The notes beneath the pieces are model-generated. The model was not told where the DNA came from and did no database searches. It saw only the letters and a program-made list of their open reading frames with translations. From Pseudomonadota bacterium (GTDB taxonomy: Bacteria > Pseudomonadota > Gammaproteobacteria > UBA5335): a stretch of 56,033 nt of DNA. Position numbers and translations under genes: made by a program. The stretch spans positions 1 through 56,033 of the forward strand of contig PKDC01000005.1 in the NCBI GenBank assembly GCA_002862435.1, written 5' to 3'. Shown here one piece after another: positions 9,541-19,952 of this stretch; position 1 is the stretch's first letter, and each line of letters starts with the position of its first letter.

Positions 9541-9916
9541 GGTGTCTACCGCAATGGTTCTGGTTGCTGGATTGTTGCCCGGGATGCAGTGGATCGCCAA
9601 CCTGCAACACCCCGCGTATTGTTTCGATGCCATGGCATGCGTTTGACCGTCGCCTAAACAACGCTGTGGCGGAAAAGCTTCGAGCGGGCGTTTGCCAGCC
9701 GGGATGCCTCTTCGTGTCACCCCCAGTGGATTCCCGATAACGCGGTACACGCCCGGCGATCGTTGGGCGGGTGGCCTGCGCTTCGTCGATGGACCGGGAA
9801 AACCGGCTGAAAGACTTGGTCGCCGGCTGCAGTCGTGCGCGCGGTTGATGCATCCGCCCTCGTGGGGCAAGATGCCGCAGTTAAGGCTTTTCCACCTCGA
9901 CGACGGAGAACGACGC
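9541..9916. other. Intergenic region between divergent genes
   Basis: This 376-bp spacer lies between the channel gene and the zf-CHCC gene. It contains a 12-bp perfect palindrome, ATGCCATGGCAT, near 9630-9642, which could be an operator, and a GGAGA ribosome-binding site just before 9917. No RNA gene or convincing coding sequence is visible. Confidence 0.45.
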
Positions 9917-10138
9917 ATGGATCATGGTGAGGTCAACGTGCAACCGCCCCAGATCGGCACCAATACCCCGGCGGCCGAACAAGCCTATACGGTGCATCGG
10001 GTCGACCTGCCTACCTATTGCCCGGTTCCGGGCAGCAGTTTGTGGAACGGCCATCCGCGAGTCTACATCCAGCTGGAAAACGCCGGCGACGAGGCACGCT
10101 GTATCTATTGCGGGGCCCGCTTCCGGCTGGTCGACTGA
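9917..10138 (+). CDS. zf-CHCC zinc-finger domain protein
   Basis: The 73-residue protein has the layout of the CHCC zinc-finger family related to mitochondrial NDUFS6. A Cys in DLPTYCPVPG and a His in WNGHPRVYI are followed by CIYCGARFRLVD at the C-terminus. Bacterial members are small cytosolic proteins of unknown role, often found beside waaF and LPS-core genes as here. ATG 9917 is preceded by GGAGAACG at good spacing. The downstream glycosyltransferase begins 15 bp later, so the genes are probably co-transcribed. Confidence 0.85.
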   Translation: MDHGEVNVQPPQIGTNTPAAEQAYTVHRVDLPTYCPVPGSSLWNGHPRVYIQLENAGDEARCIYCGARFRLVD

Positions 10139-10153
10139 GGCGCTGGGCCGGTC

Positions 10154-11200
10154 TTGCGCGTCGTCCATGTCAACCTGGCCCGGGGCTATCGCGGCGGGGA
10201 ACGCCAGACCGAGCTGCTGATCCGCGCCCTGGCCGCGACGGACGTGCCCCAAGCGCTCTGGGGACGGACGGGTGAACCCTTGCTCGAACGCCTGCGCGAT
10301 GTGCCGCGACTTGATTGCCTGGCGCTGAATCCGCCCTACCTCGGCGCCTTGCCGGCCAGCCGCGGCGGGGACGTGCTGCATGCCCATGAGGCCAAGGCGG
10401 CCCATGTTGCCCACGCCGTGCATCGGCTGCGCGGCCGACCCTACCTCATCACCCGTCGCGTTCCCAATCTGCCCAAGGCCGGGCGCTGGACGCGCGCCGT
10501 GTATCGGCATGCCGCGCGCGTGGTGGCGATTTCGACGGCAGTCTCCGATGTCCTGCGGGCATGGGAGCCGCAGGTGAAACCGGTGCGCATTCCCTCGGCC
10601 GCCAGCCTGCAAACACCCGATCCGCAACGCCTCGCGGTCCTGCGCCTCGCCTACCCAGGGCCGTTGCGCATCGGCCAGGTCGGCGCGCTGGTCGATCATC
10701 ACAAGGGCCAGCGGGTGCTGTTCGAGGCCCTGCGCCTGGCGGCGCCCGCTCTCGCGCAGTGTCCCGTGCTGCTGATCGGCGCGGGCGAGGACGAGGCGGC
10801 CCTGCGCCGGGAGGCGCGCGACTTGCCGCAGGTGGTGTTCACCGGCTTCGTGGACAATGTGGCGGATCATCTGGCCGCGCTGGACCTGTTCGTGTTTCCC
10901 TCGCGGGAGGAGGGCCTGGGCTCGGTGCTGATCGATGCCATGGCCCAGGGCCTGCCGATTGTGGCCAGCCGGGTGGGCGGCATCCCGGAGCTGATCGAAG
11001 ACGGTCAAACCGGCCTGTTGGTTCCGCCGGGCGACGCCCCTGCGCTGGCGGCGGCGCTGACCCGCCTGGTGGCGGACGCCGAATTGCGCGCCCGGTTGGG
11101 CGCGGCGGCCCGACAGGCTGCCGCCGCCTACACCCCCGAGGCCATGGCCGCGGCCTATGCCGCTCTCTACCACGACATTGCCCAGGAGCACGCAACATGA
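10154..11200 (+). CDS. Glycosyltransferase family 4 (GT-B), probable LPS core enzyme
   Basis: This 348-residue GT-B protein starts at a TTG codon. The N-terminal Rossmann half begins [20 protein letters not shown]. The C-terminal half has the group-1 signature: [23 protein letters not shown], then [21 protein letters not shown] with the EX7E-type glutamates, then GGIPELI. Family 4 enzymes transfer a sugar from a nucleotide-sugar with retention of configuration. Its place directly before hldD and waaF suggests a role in lipopolysaccharide core assembly. Donor and acceptor are unknown. The stop codon overlaps the next start as ATGA. Confidence 0.87.
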   Translation: MRVVHVNLARGYRGGERQTELLIRALAATDVPQALWGRTGEPLLERLRDVPRLDCLALNPPYLGALPASRGGDVLHAHEAKAAHVAHAVHRLRGRPYLITRRVPNLPKAGRWTRAVYRHAARVVAISTAVSDVLRAWEPQVKPVRIPSAASLQTPDPQRLAVLRLAYPGPLRIGQVGALVDHHKGQRVLFEALRLAAPALAQCPVLLIGAGEDEAALRREARDLPQVVFTGFVDNVADHLAALDLFVFPSREEGLGSVLIDAMAQGLPIVASRVGGIPELIEDGQTGLLVPPGDAPALAAALTRLVADAELRARLGAAARQAAAAYTPEAMAAAYAALYHDIAQEHAT

Positions 11201-12141
11201 TCATCGTCACCGGCGGCGCCGGCTTCATCGGCAGCAATCTGGTGCGGGCCTTGAATGACCGCGGACACCGCGATATCTGGGTGGTGGACGATCTGACCGA
11301 CGGCACCAAGTTCAGGAACCTGGCCGATTGCACCCTGGCCGACTACCTGGATCGCGATGAGATGTTCACGCGCTTGCGCGGGCCGGGTCTGCCCCCCATC
11401 GAGGCCATATTCCACCAGGGCGCCTGTTCGGCCACCACCGAATGGGATGGGCGCTACCTGATGCGCAACAACTACGCCTATTCGCGCGACCTGCTCAACT
11501 GGTGTCTGGAGCGGCGGGTGCCGCTGATCTACGCCTCCTCGGCGGCGGTCTACGGCGGCGGTCGCGTGTTCCGCGAGGATCCCGCCTGCGAGGCGCCGTT
11601 GAATGCCTACGGTTATTCCAAGCTGGTGTTCGACCAAGTGGTGCGCCGGGCGTTGCCACGGGCCGCCTCGCAAGTCGCAGGTCTGCGCTATTTCAATGTC
11701 TACGGTCCCCGCGAGCAGCACAAGGGCGCCATGGCCAGCGTGGCCTGGCATGCCCGCAACCAGCTCCGCGACTCAGGCGGCATCGCCCTGTTCGAGGGCA
11801 GCGATGGTTTCGGCGCGGGCGAGCAGCGGCGCGATTTCATCCACGTGGATGATGTGGTGGCCGTCAACCTGTGGTTGTGGGAGCACCCCGAGCAACGCGG
11901 CATCTTCAACGTCGGCACCGGCCGCGCCCAGACCTTCAACGAACTCGCCCAGGCGGTCATCTCCCATGCCGGTCACGGCGAAATCCGCTATGTCCCTTTT
12001 CCCGAGCATCTGAAAGGCCGCTACCAGAGCTTTACAGAGGCAGACATCAGCGCCCTGCGGAGAGCCGGCTACGATCGGCCGTTTCTGGATGTCGCCACCG
12101 GCGTAGCCCGCTACATGGCGTGGCTGGACGCGCATGGCTGA
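11197..12141 (+). CDS. hldD: ADP-L-glycero-D-manno-heptose 6-epimerase
   Basis: The 314-residue protein is an extended short-chain dehydrogenase with NADP-binding [10 protein letters not shown] at the N-terminus and the catalytic YGYSK motif (Tyr and Lys). It has the long [13 protein letters not shown] segment typical of the heptose epimerase. HldD converts ADP-D-glycero-D-manno-heptose to the L-glycero form used for the LPS inner core. It begins at ATG 11197 inside the stop of the glycosyltransferase gene, and waaF begins before its own stop, so the three are translationally coupled. Length and motif order match the family throughout. Confidence 0.94.
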   Translation: MIIVTGGAGFIGSNLVRALNDRGHRDIWVVDDLTDGTKFRNLADCTLADYLDRDEMFTRLRGPGLPPIEAIFHQGACSATTEWDGRYLMRNNYAYSRDLLNWCLERRVPLIYASSAAVYGGGRVFREDPACEAPLNAYGYSKLVFDQVVRRALPRAASQVAGLRYFNVYGPREQHKGAMASVAWHARNQLRDSGGIALFEGSDGFGAGEQRRDFIHVDDVVAVNLWLWEHPEQRGIFNVGTGRAQTFNELAQAVISHAGHGEIRYVPFPEHLKGRYQSFTEADISALRRAGYDRPFLDVATGVARYMAWLDAHG

Positions 12142-13171
12142 GACCGCGCCCATCCTGGTGGTGGGGCCTGCCTGGGTGGGCGACATGGTGATGGCCCAGA
12201 GCCTGTTCATGACGCTCAAGGCGCGCCAACCGGAGCGGCCCATCGACGTGCTGGCGCCGAGGTGGTCGCTGCCCCTCATCGCCCGCATGCCCGAGGTGCG
12301 CGCCGGCATCGAAATGCCCCTGGGACATGGCGATTTTGGCTTGGCGCTGCGCCGGCGCCAGGGCGTGGCGCTGCGCCGGGCGGCTTATGGCCAGGCCATC
12401 GTGCTGCCGCGCTCCTTGAAATCGGCCCTGGTGCCCTGGTTTGCCGGCATCCCACGCCGCACCGGCTATCGTGGCGAGCTGCGCTTTGGCCTGCTCAATG
12501 ATATCCGTCCTCTCGACCCGTCCATCCTCACCCAGACCGTCCAACGCTTCGTCGCCCTGGGGCAGGATCCCGGCGCAGCGCTGCCGCCGCCGATCCCCTT
12601 CCCGCGCCTGCGCACCGACCCCGCACATCAGCAGGCGTTGGCCGCGGCGCTCGGGCTTGGGGAAGATCTGTCCCACCCCTGCATCGGCCTCATGCCCGGC
12701 GCCGAATACGGACCGGCCAAGCAATGGACCGCCTTCGGCGAGCTGGCGCAGCGACTCACGGCGCAGGGCGCGCGGGTGTGGGTGTTCGGTTCGGCCAAGG
12801 AGGCGGCATTGGGGGAAGCCATTGTCCAGCAGGCCGGCGCGGGGACGCGCAATCTGTGCGGCCAAACAGCGCTGGCGGACGCCATCGACCTGCTCGGCCT
12901 GTGCCAGATCGCGGTGAGCAACGACTCGGGGCTCATGCATGTCGCTGCCGCGGTGGGCGTGCCCTTGGTGGCAATCTACGGCTCCTCCACCCCCGACTAC
13001 ACCCCGCCGCTCACCGATCGGGCCGAGATCCTCTGGCGCCGCCTGCCCTGCAGCCCCTGCTTCGAGCGCAGCTGTCCGCTGGGCCATACCGATTGCCTGC
13101 GGGGAATCCCGGCGGCGCAGGTGCAGGATGTGGTGGCGCGCTTGTTGGCCGATCCTGCTGCGTCTCCTTGA
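12134..13171 (+). CDS. waaF: Lipopolysaccharide heptosyltransferase II
   Basis: The 345-residue protein belongs to glycosyltransferase family 9. It starts with [19 protein letters not shown], the diagnostic WaaF N-terminus. The C-terminal half shows [14 protein letters not shown], the ADP-heptose-binding [13 protein letters not shown] segment and a Cys cluster [16 protein letters not shown]. WaaF adds the second heptose to the LPS inner core at the cytoplasmic face of the inner membrane. It overlaps the 3' end of hldD by 8 bp, and the supply of the donor sugar by HldD fits this arrangement. Confidence 0.94.
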   Translation: MAETAPILVVGPAWVGDMVMAQSLFMTLKARQPERPIDVLAPRWSLPLIARMPEVRAGIEMPLGHGDFGLALRRRQGVALRRAAYGQAIVLPRSLKSALVPWFAGIPRRTGYRGELRFGLLNDIRPLDPSILTQTVQRFVALGQDPGAALPPPIPFPRLRTDPAHQQALAAALGLGEDLSHPCIGLMPGAEYGPAKQWTAFGELAQRLTAQGARVWVFGSAKEAALGEAIVQQAGAGTRNLCGQTALADAIDLLGLCQIAVSNDSGLMHVAAAVGVPLVAIYGSSTPDYTPPLTDRAEILWRRLPCSPCFERSCPLGHTDCLRGIPAAQVQDVVARLLADPAASP

Positions 13172-13200
13172 CCGCGAGCGGGCGGAATTTAGAGCAATCG

Positions 13201-13902
13201 TCAGAACCGCAGCTCCCCCAGCAAGGGCAGATGATCGGACGCGCAGCGCGATTGGGCCGTGCGCAGGACATGCACATCGCTCAGCCGCGCCGGCGCAGAT
13301 GCCCAGATCCGGTCCAGCCGGAACAGGGGCCAGCGCGAGGGAAAGGTGGGTGGCATCGGTTCGCTGCGGCCAAAATGGCGATGCAACCAGCGCAACGGAC
13401 GCCCGGCGAGGAACCATTCGTTGAAATCGCCCAGCAACAGGCTTGCATCGGCCTGAGTGTCGCGGCGCCGCAGCGCATCCAGCAGCGTGCGGACCTGATG
13501 ACGCCGCTCCGCGGGACGCAGGCCCAGATGGGTCGCCACCACTTGCAGGCGCGCGCCCTCATGCGCCAGTACCGCATGGATGGCGCTGCGGGCTTCCCGG
13601 GCGGCGACGCTGAGATCGATCAAGGCATAGTCCAGCACCGGCAAACGGGTGATGAGCGCATTGCCATACTGGCCCTGCTCGCGCAACAGCGTGGGACCCG
13701 CGATCACCTGCCATTGCGGGTCTTGCTGGTAGGTGCCCAGCACATCCTCGCCATGGTGGTAGGTTTCCACTTCCTGGAGCGCCAGGATATCGGCCGCCAT
13801 GTACGCCAGCACGCCCTGGATGCGCACGGGATCGAAGCATCGATCCGTCCCGACGCAGCCATGAATGTTGTAAGTTGCCACCCGCAGTGGGGAAGTGGGC
13901 AT
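13201..13902 (-). CDS. Endonuclease/exonuclease/phosphatase (EEP) family protein
   Basis: From ATG 13902 the protein has 233 residues with the EEP metallohydrolase fold. YNIHGCVG carries the first metal-site Asn, LALQEVET the catalytic Glu, LLGDFNEWF the Asp/Asn pair, and SDHLPLLGEL the terminal Asp-His. Family members cleave phosphodiesters in DNA, lipids or sugar phosphates. Immediately upstream (7 bp) is a phospholipase D-like gene, the usual neighbour in proteobacteria, and the pair is presumed to act on phospholipids or cardiolipin-type substrates. An alternative start at 13944 would overlap that gene. Confidence 0.85.
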   Translation of the reverse strand: MPTSPLRVATYNIHGCVGTDRCFDPVRIQGVLAYMAADILALQEVETYHHGEDVLGTYQQDPQWQVIAGPTLLREQGQYGNALITRLPVLDYALIDLSVAAREARSAIHAVLAHEGARLQVVATHLGLRPAERRHQVRTLLDALRRRDTQADASLLLGDFNEWFLAGRPLRWLHRHFGRSEPMPPTFPSRWPLFRLDRIWASAPARLSDVHVLRTAQSRCASDHLPLLGELRF

Positions 13903-13909
13903 CGCTGGA

Positions 13910-16075
13910 CTACCGATCGGCCAAATCCCCGCCGTTTTGCGCACCTCTCGCCCAGCGATTCAGGCCGAACAGCAGGCCAACGACGACGAGGGTACTGACC
14001 ACGAGCGTGGCGACGGTTCCTGCATCGGGATCGCGCAGACTGGCCCAGAGGCGATCGGTAAAAAATGCCAGCGCCGCGATACCCGGCCCCATGCCGATCA
14101 AGGTGCCCAGCATGTAATCCCGCAAGCGGATGCGGGAGGAACCGGCCACCAGATTGATGACGGCAAAGGGCGCCACCGGAACGATCCGGACCGTTGCGAT
14201 AGCAAGCAAACCATTGCGGGCAATGCGATCGGCAATGGCTTCCGTACGTCCGCCGGTCATGGGCCAGTGTGTCCGGCCGCCTGTCCAGACGCCCAAGCCA
14301 TAGCCGACCAAGGCGCTCAGCAGGGTTCCCGCAAGGGCATAGGCAAAACCTTCCCCGGAACCAAAAACGAGGATGGTGGCCACGATCAAGGCCGTTACCG
14401 GCACCATGAGCAGGCTGGCAAGCACGAAGAAGCCCACCAGCAAGGCGGGCGCGAAGGGGAGTTGGCGCAGCGACTCCAGGGTTGTCCGCAGTTGCCGTGG
14501 CTCCAGCCATTCGCCCAGCGGGGTGAAGCGCCAGGCCGCCGTCAGTCCCAGCAGCACCGCGACAGCGCCCGCGCCAGCGATCCAGCGGGAGGACTTGGGA
14601 TGCATCCTTCCCGGCGTCGGGAAAAACTCCTTGAGCAGGGACTCCGAATCAATGGGACGCTCCGGATCGCAGATTTCCTGGCGGGTCAGCCAGCTTTCGT
14701 CGTAGGGCGGCAATTCCGGCTCCAGCGGCCGCAGGGAACGCCCCTCCGTGCGCAGGGCTTCGATTCCGCGCAGCAGGCTGCCCTGGGCTTCGATACGGGC
14801 CGCGACCCGTTCTGGGGTGGTGTCCAGATGCTCTGCCAGCAGGCGGTTGCGAAACGCCACGATTCCGGGCTGGGTCAGGGCTTCCTCTGGCGTGAGTTCC
14901 ACCGCCAGATCACATTCGGTATCCAGGCCCATCGAGCGGTTGTTGAGGTTGGACGAACCCACCCGCACGAAACGGTCATCGATCACCATGACCTTGCTGT
15001 GGAGGCGGATCGACTGTGTCTCATCCAAGCCCGGAATATCGGCGTAGTAAACGCCCAAGCGCCCGTGATGATCGGACTGGCGCAGGTGCTGCAAAATGCG
15101 GATGCGCATCCTGTCCATGGAATTCTGTGACAGCCAGCCGTCGGTCTGCCGCGGCAACAAGATGATCACTTCCGGACCGTCAGCTGCCTGCAGGCGCTCG
15201 GCCAACGCGCAGGCCACCTTGTCGGAGGTCAGGTACTGGTTTTCGAGGTAGATGCTCGCCCGCGCCGCCGCGATGCTATCGAGATAGAGCTGTTCGACTT
15301 CACGCACCTCGATCTGGTCCTTGTAGGCCGGACGGGTGCGGGTGATGGCGACTTGCACATCCAGGAGATCGGGCTTGACGTGCCCCGGCCAGAAGATCGC
15401 CGGGGGTGCCCGTACCGGCGGCGGCGTGCGGGGCGTGGGTTCATCCCGGACAGCGCGATTCCAGCGCTCTCGCACCAGCTCGCCCAGCGCGGTCGCGACG
15501 GGGCCGCAGACCATCATCTGGACGTCGTGGTGCGGGCGACCCCCGAGGCCGTCGGCTGCGATGCGGCGCGGATCGTCCACCCGATGGGTCGACGTATCCC
15601 AGCGGCCACGGGCCGGGTCCAAGCCGCCGACGAAAGCGAGGGCATCGTCGATTACCGCGATCTTTTCATGATGCGAGGCACCCAACGGGCACTGGTCATC
15701 GAGGCGAAAGTGCACCCGTTCATGGGTGCTCCAGCCCAGCTTGTAGCGGAGCAGCCATTCCCGTCCGCGGCCCAGCAGCAGGGAAAAATCCCAATTCATC
15801 AAGAAGATCTGCAGATCCGGATGCCGAGCCGCCTGCTCATTGAGCAGATCCCGCAGTGACGGGCATGCCGCTTCCGGCCGCTCGGCATCTTCGGGGGACA
15901 GACAAAGGCTGCTGTAGATATCCCAGGTCAGCATGAACATTGTGCGCCGGGCTTGCACCAGGCCATCGTTCAGCGCGGAAAAATACGCTTGTCCGTCGAT
16001 CAGGAACGCAACCTGTTCAGCTTTCTCCAGCCGCCAGCAATTGCGCCCCGGTTGCAGAATGCGATCGAATGCCAC
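13910..16075 (-). CDS. Phospholipase D-like / VTT (TVP38-TMEM64) membrane fusion protein
   Basis: From GTG 16075, preceded by GGAAGGAAACC, the protein has 721 residues. The first ~490 residues contain two PLD motifs: HHEKIAVIDDALAFVGGLD and LHSKVMVIDDRFVRVGSSN (each with His-Lys and Asp). This resembles cardiolipin synthases and eukaryotic-type PLD. The last ~220 residues are hydrophobic and carry a VTT/DedA-like domain (VAPFAVINLVAG). The fusion likely couples phospholipid transphosphatidylation or hydrolysis to membrane lipid handling. It is co-directional and nearly contiguous with the EEP gene downstream. Confidence 0.88.
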   Translation of the reverse strand: MAFDRILQPGRNCWRLEKAEQVAFLIDGQAYFSALNDGLVQARRTMFMLTWDIYSSLCLSPEDAERPEAACPSLRDLLNEQAARHPDLQIFLMNWDFSLLLGRGREWLLRYKLGWSTHERVHFRLDDQCPLGASHHEKIAVIDDALAFVGGLDPARGRWDTSTHRVDDPRRIAADGLGGRPHHDVQMMVCGPVATALGELVRERWNRAVRDEPTPRTPPPVRAPPAIFWPGHVKPDLLDVQVAITRTRPAYKDQIEVREVEQLYLDSIAAARASIYLENQYLTSDKVACALAERLQAADGPEVIILLPRQTDGWLSQNSMDRMRIRILQHLRQSDHHGRLGVYYADIPGLDETQSIRLHSKVMVIDDRFVRVGSSNLNNRSMGLDTECDLAVELTPEEALTQPGIVAFRNRLLAEHLDTTPERVAARIEAQGSLLRGIEALRTEGRSLRPLEPELPPYDESWLTRQEICDPERPIDSESLLKEFFPTPGRMHPKSSRWIAGAGAVAVLLGLTAAWRFTPLGEWLEPRQLRTTLESLRQLPFAPALLVGFFVLASLLMVPVTALIVATILVFGSGEGFAYALAGTLLSALVGYGLGVWTGGRTHWPMTGGRTEAIADRIARNGLLAIATVRIVPVAPFAVINLVAGSSRIRLRDYMLGTLIGMGPGIAALAFFTDRLWASLRDPDAGTVATLVVSTLVVVGLLFGLNRWARGAQNGGDLADR

Positions 16076-16207
16076 GGCGGTTTCCTTCCGAGAACAGGGG
16101 ACACATCGCCCCGCACATAAAGGCTGGGTAGCCGAAAACAACGTTACCGGAAGATTTCAGAAAGGGAGTGGGATGTAAAGTGCGCCGGATGTGGATTCAA
16201 GGGGATT

Positions 16208-16236
16208 CCCCCCATCCGGATCTCTCCGGCGGGGGG
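16208..16236 (-). terminator. GC-rich hairpin downstream of bipA
   Basis: Six C residues at 16208-16213 and six G residues at 16231-16236 enclose an ATCCGGA/TCCGG inner stem with a TCTC loop. It lies about 20 bp beyond the bipA stop codon, so it may terminate or protect that transcript. There is no clear T-run, so termination strength is uncertain. Confidence 0.5.
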
Positions 16237-16256
16237 ATGCGGGCAGTAAGAAAGGA

Positions 16257-18074
16257 TTAACTGTCGCTGCGCGAGGAGCGCTTGCGCTCGTGCTCCTTCA
16301 GGTAGCGCTTGCGCACACGGATGGCCTTGGGCGTCACCTCGACCAGTTCGTCGTCGTTGATGAATTCCAGCGCCTGTTCCAGCGTGAGCCGGATGGGGGG
16401 GACGAGGATGATGTTCTCGTCCGAACCCGCCGCGCGGATGTTGGTGAGCTGCTTGGCCTTGAGCGGGTTGACCACCAGGTCGTTGTCGCGCGAGTGGATG
16501 CCGATCACCATCCCTTCGTAGACTTCCTCGCCATGGCCAATGAACAGCCGGCCGCGCTCCTGCAGATTGAACAGGGCGTAGGCGAGCGCCTTGCCCGGTC
16601 CATTGGCGATCAGCACACCGTTGTTGCGTTCCGCCAGGCTGCCCTTCTTGATCGGCGCGTAATGTTCGAAGACGTGGTAGATCAGGCCGGTGCCGCTGGT
16701 GGCGGTCATGAATTCGGTCTGGAAACCGATCAGGCCACGCGCGGGAATGAGGTAGTCCAGGCGCACCCGGCCCTTGCCGTCCGGCACCATGTCGCGCAGT
16801 TCGCCGCCCCGCTCGCCGAGCTTTTCCATGACCTTGCCCTGGCTCGTTTCCTCGACATCCACGGTCAGGGCCTCGAACGGTTCGCATTTCTGCCCGTCGA
16901 TCTCCTTGATGATGACCTCGGGGCGTGAAACACCGAGCTCATAGCCTTCGCGGCGCATGTTCTCGATCAGGATGGACAGGTGCAGTTCGCCGCGTCCGGA
17001 GATCTTGAATTTGTCGGGGTCCTCGGTGTCCTCCACGCGCAGCGCCACGTTGTGCTTGAGTTCGCGCTGCAGCCGATCGCGCAACTGGCGCGAGGTGACA
17101 TACTTGCCCTCGCGACCGGCGAAGGGCGAGGTGTTGACCACGAAGTTCATGCTTACCGTGGGCTCGTCCACCGTCAACGGCGGCAGAGCTTCCACCTGCG
17201 CGGGATCGCACAGGGTGTCGGAGATGTTGAGCTGTTCCATGCCGGTGAAGGCGATGATGTCGCCGGCCGAGGCCTCCGGGAATTCCACCCGTTCCAACCC
17301 CAGGAAGCCCAGGATCTGCAGCACGCGCCCCGGGCGGCGCTGGCCCTGGGGATCGATTACCGTCACGGGTGTATTGGTCTTGACGCGGCCGCGCTGGATG
17401 CGGCCGATGCCGATCAGGCCCACGTAGCTGTTGTAGTCCAGGCTGCTGATCTGCATCTGGAACGGGCCTTCGGGATCCACATTGGGTGGCGAGACCCGAT
17501 CGACGATCAATTGGAACAAAGGCTCCATGCTGCCTTCGGTCACATCGGGCGACATGCCCGCGTAACCGCGCAGGGCCGAGGCGTAGATCACCGGGAAATC
17601 GAGCTGCTCTTCGGTGGCGCCGAGACGGTCGAACAGGTCGAAGGTCTGGTCCAGCACCCACTCAGGCCGCGCGCCGGGGCGGTCGACCTTGTTGATGACC
17701 ACGATGGGTTTGAGGCCCAGGGCAAAGGCCTTTTGCGTCACGAAGCGGGTCTGCGGCATGGGGCCGTCCACGGCATCCACCAGCAGCAGCACCGAATCGA
17801 CCATGGACAACACACGCTCCACCTCGCCGCCAAAGTCGGCGTGGCCGGGGGTATCGACGATGTTGATGTGGTAATCGCGCCAGCGGATGGCGGTGTTCTT
17901 GGCCAGGATGGTGATCCCGCGTTCCTTTTCCAGGTCGTTGGAATCCATGAGCCGCTCGCCGCCACCCGTGCGCTCCTGCAAGGTGCCGGATTGACGGAGC
18001 AACTGGTCGACCAGGGTGGTCTTGCCATGGTCGACGTGGGCGATGATGGCGATATTGCGCAGATTTTCGATCAC
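16257..18074 (-). CDS. typA: Ribosome-associated translational GTPase BipA/TypA
   Basis: From GTG 18074 the protein has 605 residues, the usual BipA length. G-domain motifs are HVDHGKTT (G1), the RGITI segment (G2), [12 protein letters not shown] (G3) and [10 protein letters not shown] (G4). EF-G-like domains II, III and V follow, then the BipA-specific C-terminal domain ending in a basic [12 protein letters not shown] tail. BipA binds 70S ribosomes and helps 50S assembly and stress translation. The frame continues upstream of 18074 without family similarity, and [18 protein letters not shown] is the standard N-terminus. It is transcribed alone. Confidence 0.95.
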   Translation of the reverse strand: MIENLRNIAIIAHVDHGKTTLVDQLLRQSGTLQERTGGGERLMDSNDLEKERGITILAKNTAIRWRDYHINIVDTPGHADFGGEVERVLSMVDSVLLLVDAVDGPMPQTRFVTQKAFALGLKPIVVINKVDRPGARPEWVLDQTFDLFDRLGATEEQLDFPVIYASALRGYAGMSPDVTEGSMEPLFQLIVDRVSPPNVDPEGPFQMQISSLDYNSYVGLIGIGRIQRGRVKTNTPVTVIDPQGQRRPGRVLQILGFLGLERVEFPEASAGDIIAFTGMEQLNISDTLCDPAQVEALPPLTVDEPTVSMNFVVNTSPFAGREGKYVTSRQLRDRLQRELKHNVALRVEDTEDPDKFKISGRGELHLSILIENMRREGYELGVSRPEVIIKEIDGQKCEPFEALTVDVEETSQGKVMEKLGERGGELRDMVPDGKGRVRLDYLIPARGLIGFQTEFMTATSGTGLIYHVFEHYAPIKKGSLAERNNGVLIANGPGKALAYALFNLQERGRLFIGHGEEVYEGMVIGIHSRDNDLVVNPLKAKQLTNIRAAGSDENIILVPPIRLTLEQALEFINDDELVEVTPKAIRVRKRYLKEHERKRSSRSDS

Positions 18075-18273
18075 AAGGGGCTCGGCGAGCGGCCTGGGGG
18101 CCGCGAGACTGATGGGGGCAGCATTATAACCGTTAATGGGGGTTGCCCGGCAGTCAGGCCAAACGATATACATTCAGCGAGTCATGCGCCTCGGTGCATG
18201 CCCCGCCCCGCTGGCCATCTGTGCTCAACGACGTCTCCCATGCGCGCTGCGGACCAAGCCAGCGGGGCAGTGC

Positions 18274-19392
18274 TTAGGGCGATGAGGTCGCAGGCAGCGC
18301 CAGCACATCCGGATAATGATCACCGACCGGATAGCTGGCGTGGGCCAGCCGTTCGTGACAGAAGGCCAGGATGCGCTCGCGCTCGTGGATTTCCGTGTCT
18401 TCGTGGCGGGCCACGGAGCCCGATTGCATGAAGCGAATGGTCTCGGCCGAGACGCTGAACAGGTTCGGGGAAAACATCTCGAAAAAATCTTCGTGGTCGC
18501 GCATGTAGGCGAAGCTGGCCTTGTGGGCAACCTTGGCGACTTCCGCGTCGCTCAGCGGACGGTTCAGGAAAGCCGCGATCTGGCGGATACCGCCTTCGAG
18601 ATCGCGCTTCAGGTCTTCGTAATGCACGAACAAGACATTGTCGTGTTGCCGGTTGCGCTGCCACCAGCTTTCCACATGGTCGGGCCAGGACATCCACCAC
18701 ATGTCGTCGCTGCAATACCATGCCAGCAGGTCGTGGCGTGCGGGCATCAACGGCCCGCCGAGTTTGTGGATGAAGTCGACACAACTGGCGAAGCAGCTCA
18801 CCGGATGGCGCGTCACATAGATGTATCTCGCGACATCGCTATGGGGGATCAACTGCGCGGGCATGTGGGTCTTGATGATGCGATTGCGCCCAGGACCCAC
18901 CAGCGGGGCGTTCTCCATGGAGACGCTGGAAGTCGGACTGGTCTCGATCCAGGGGCTCAGGGCGTACATATGGCGATAGCCGGTGTCGGAAAGATCGCCT
19001 TCGCCCCCGTGCAGGATCTCGAACACGATCTGTTGCATCCATGTCGTGCCGCATTTCATCTGGGTGGCGATGAAGATATCCGCCGCTTCGGGCTGGTAGT
19101 GTTTGGTGCGCGCATAGGATTGCTTGCTGCACATCATGAGCGGGCCGGTCACCTGTCCATAGCGCATGACCGGCATTTTCTTCAGACGCATGACCTTGGC
19201 GATGGCTTCAAATACAGGGCGGATGTAGCGCGCATGCCACTGCAGCCGCTTCACAAGGCGGCGGCGCTCGGCCAATGGGCGGGCGAAGTAGCGATCGCCC
19301 CGCGTCTGCAGTTCGCTCCAAACCATCAGGCCCACCACATAGGCAAGCCCTGCCGTCAGCAGGATGACGGCTCCGTAGACCAAGCTTTTCAT
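18274..19392 (-). CDS. Membrane-anchored sulfotransferase-domain protein
   Basis: The 372-residue protein starts with one hydrophobic helix (about residues 5-27) and continues as a sulfotransferase domain. The PAPS 5'-phosphosulfate loop is IATQMKCGTTWMQQI, and the 3'-phosphate motif is YIYVTRHPVSCFASCVDF. Such enzymes transfer sulfate from PAPS to hydroxyl or amino groups of lipids, glycans or small molecules. The single N-terminal anchor suggests it faces the cytoplasmic side of the membrane. The acceptor is unknown and no PAPS-synthesis genes are nearby. Confidence 0.85.
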   Translation of the reverse strand: MKSLVYGAVILLTAGLAYVVGLMVWSELQTRGDRYFARPLAERRRLVKRLQWHARYIRPVFEAIAKVMRLKKMPVMRYGQVTGPLMMCSKQSYARTKHYQPEAADIFIATQMKCGTTWMQQIVFEILHGGEGDLSDTGYRHMYALSPWIETSPTSSVSMENAPLVGPGRNRIIKTHMPAQLIPHSDVARYIYVTRHPVSCFASCVDFIHKLGGPLMPARHDLLAWYCSDDMWWMSWPDHVESWWQRNRQHDNVLFVHYEDLKRDLEGGIRQIAAFLNRPLSDAEVAKVAHKASFAYMRDHEDFFEMFSPNLFSVSAETIRFMQSGSVARHEDTEIHERERILAFCHERLAHASYPVGDHYPDVLALPATSSP

Positions 19393-19574
19393 TGGAAATC
19401 ATCCCTGATGAACACCCGTTTCCCGAGGATCCTTCCTGCGGGTTATTGATTGCGGAGCGGCGCGAATTCACGCGCCATCCGCAGTTTCGAATAATGGCGG
19501 GCTCGATAGGGCAAGGCAAGGCGTGGAACAGAGGCAGGGTGCAGGATCAAGGTCGCGGCTGTTGGCAGGTTCGT

Positions 19575-19952
19575 TCAGCCGCGACGTCGAAACAGGGAAG
19601 TGCCGGATTTGGCGGGGAGGGGCCGATCTTCGCCTCGCGCGCCTCTCAGCAATTGGAAGGCACTCCACCCCAGCGCGGCCACGCGCAACACCGGGTGACG
19701 ACGGATCAGCCGCGGCAGAATCAGGCCCACCGCCCCGATGAGGAGTGGATGAAACCTGGGTCCGCTTACCGGTGCGCCAGCGCTGCTGCCCGCCCGTGAC
19801 AAGAGCCCACCGAACCAGCTGCGGGGATCCAGATTGCTGCCAAGGTGCTCGGTTTGGGTAATCAGTCGGCCTCGCTGGCGCTCGGCCTGTCGGGCCAGCC
19901 GCGCTTTTTCAGCGTCCCGTGCCATGCGGGAGGAAATGCGGGATTTAGTCAT
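19575..19952 (-). CDS. Small basic membrane-associated protein (YqjK-like position)
   Basis: The 125-residue protein has a very basic N-terminal third (many Arg/Lys and Gln) and a hydrophobic stretch GAVGLILPRLIRRHPVLRVAALGW. It is the third gene of a set with a holin-like protein and a DUF883 protein, and its start overlaps the upstream stop by 8 bp. In many proteobacteria this third position is occupied by YqjK-like proteins. I do not recognise a domain with confidence. A stress- or stationary-phase membrane role is inferred from context only. Confidence 0.65.
   Translation of the reverse strand: MTKSRISSRMARDAEKARLARQAERQRGRLITQTEHLGSNLDPRSWFGGLLSRAGSSAGAPVSGPRFHPLLIGAVGLILPRLIRRHPVLRVAALGWSAFQLLRGARGEDRPLPAKSGTSLFRRRG

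Noticed and set aside
12047-13417. 456-codon minus-strand frame over waaF
   Set aside because: It is a shadow of waaF and the EEP gene with no recognisable domain.
16980-18431. 483-codon plus-strand frame over bipA
   Set aside because: It is a shadow of bipA, with His- and Gln-rich composition typical of antisense GC-rich DNA.
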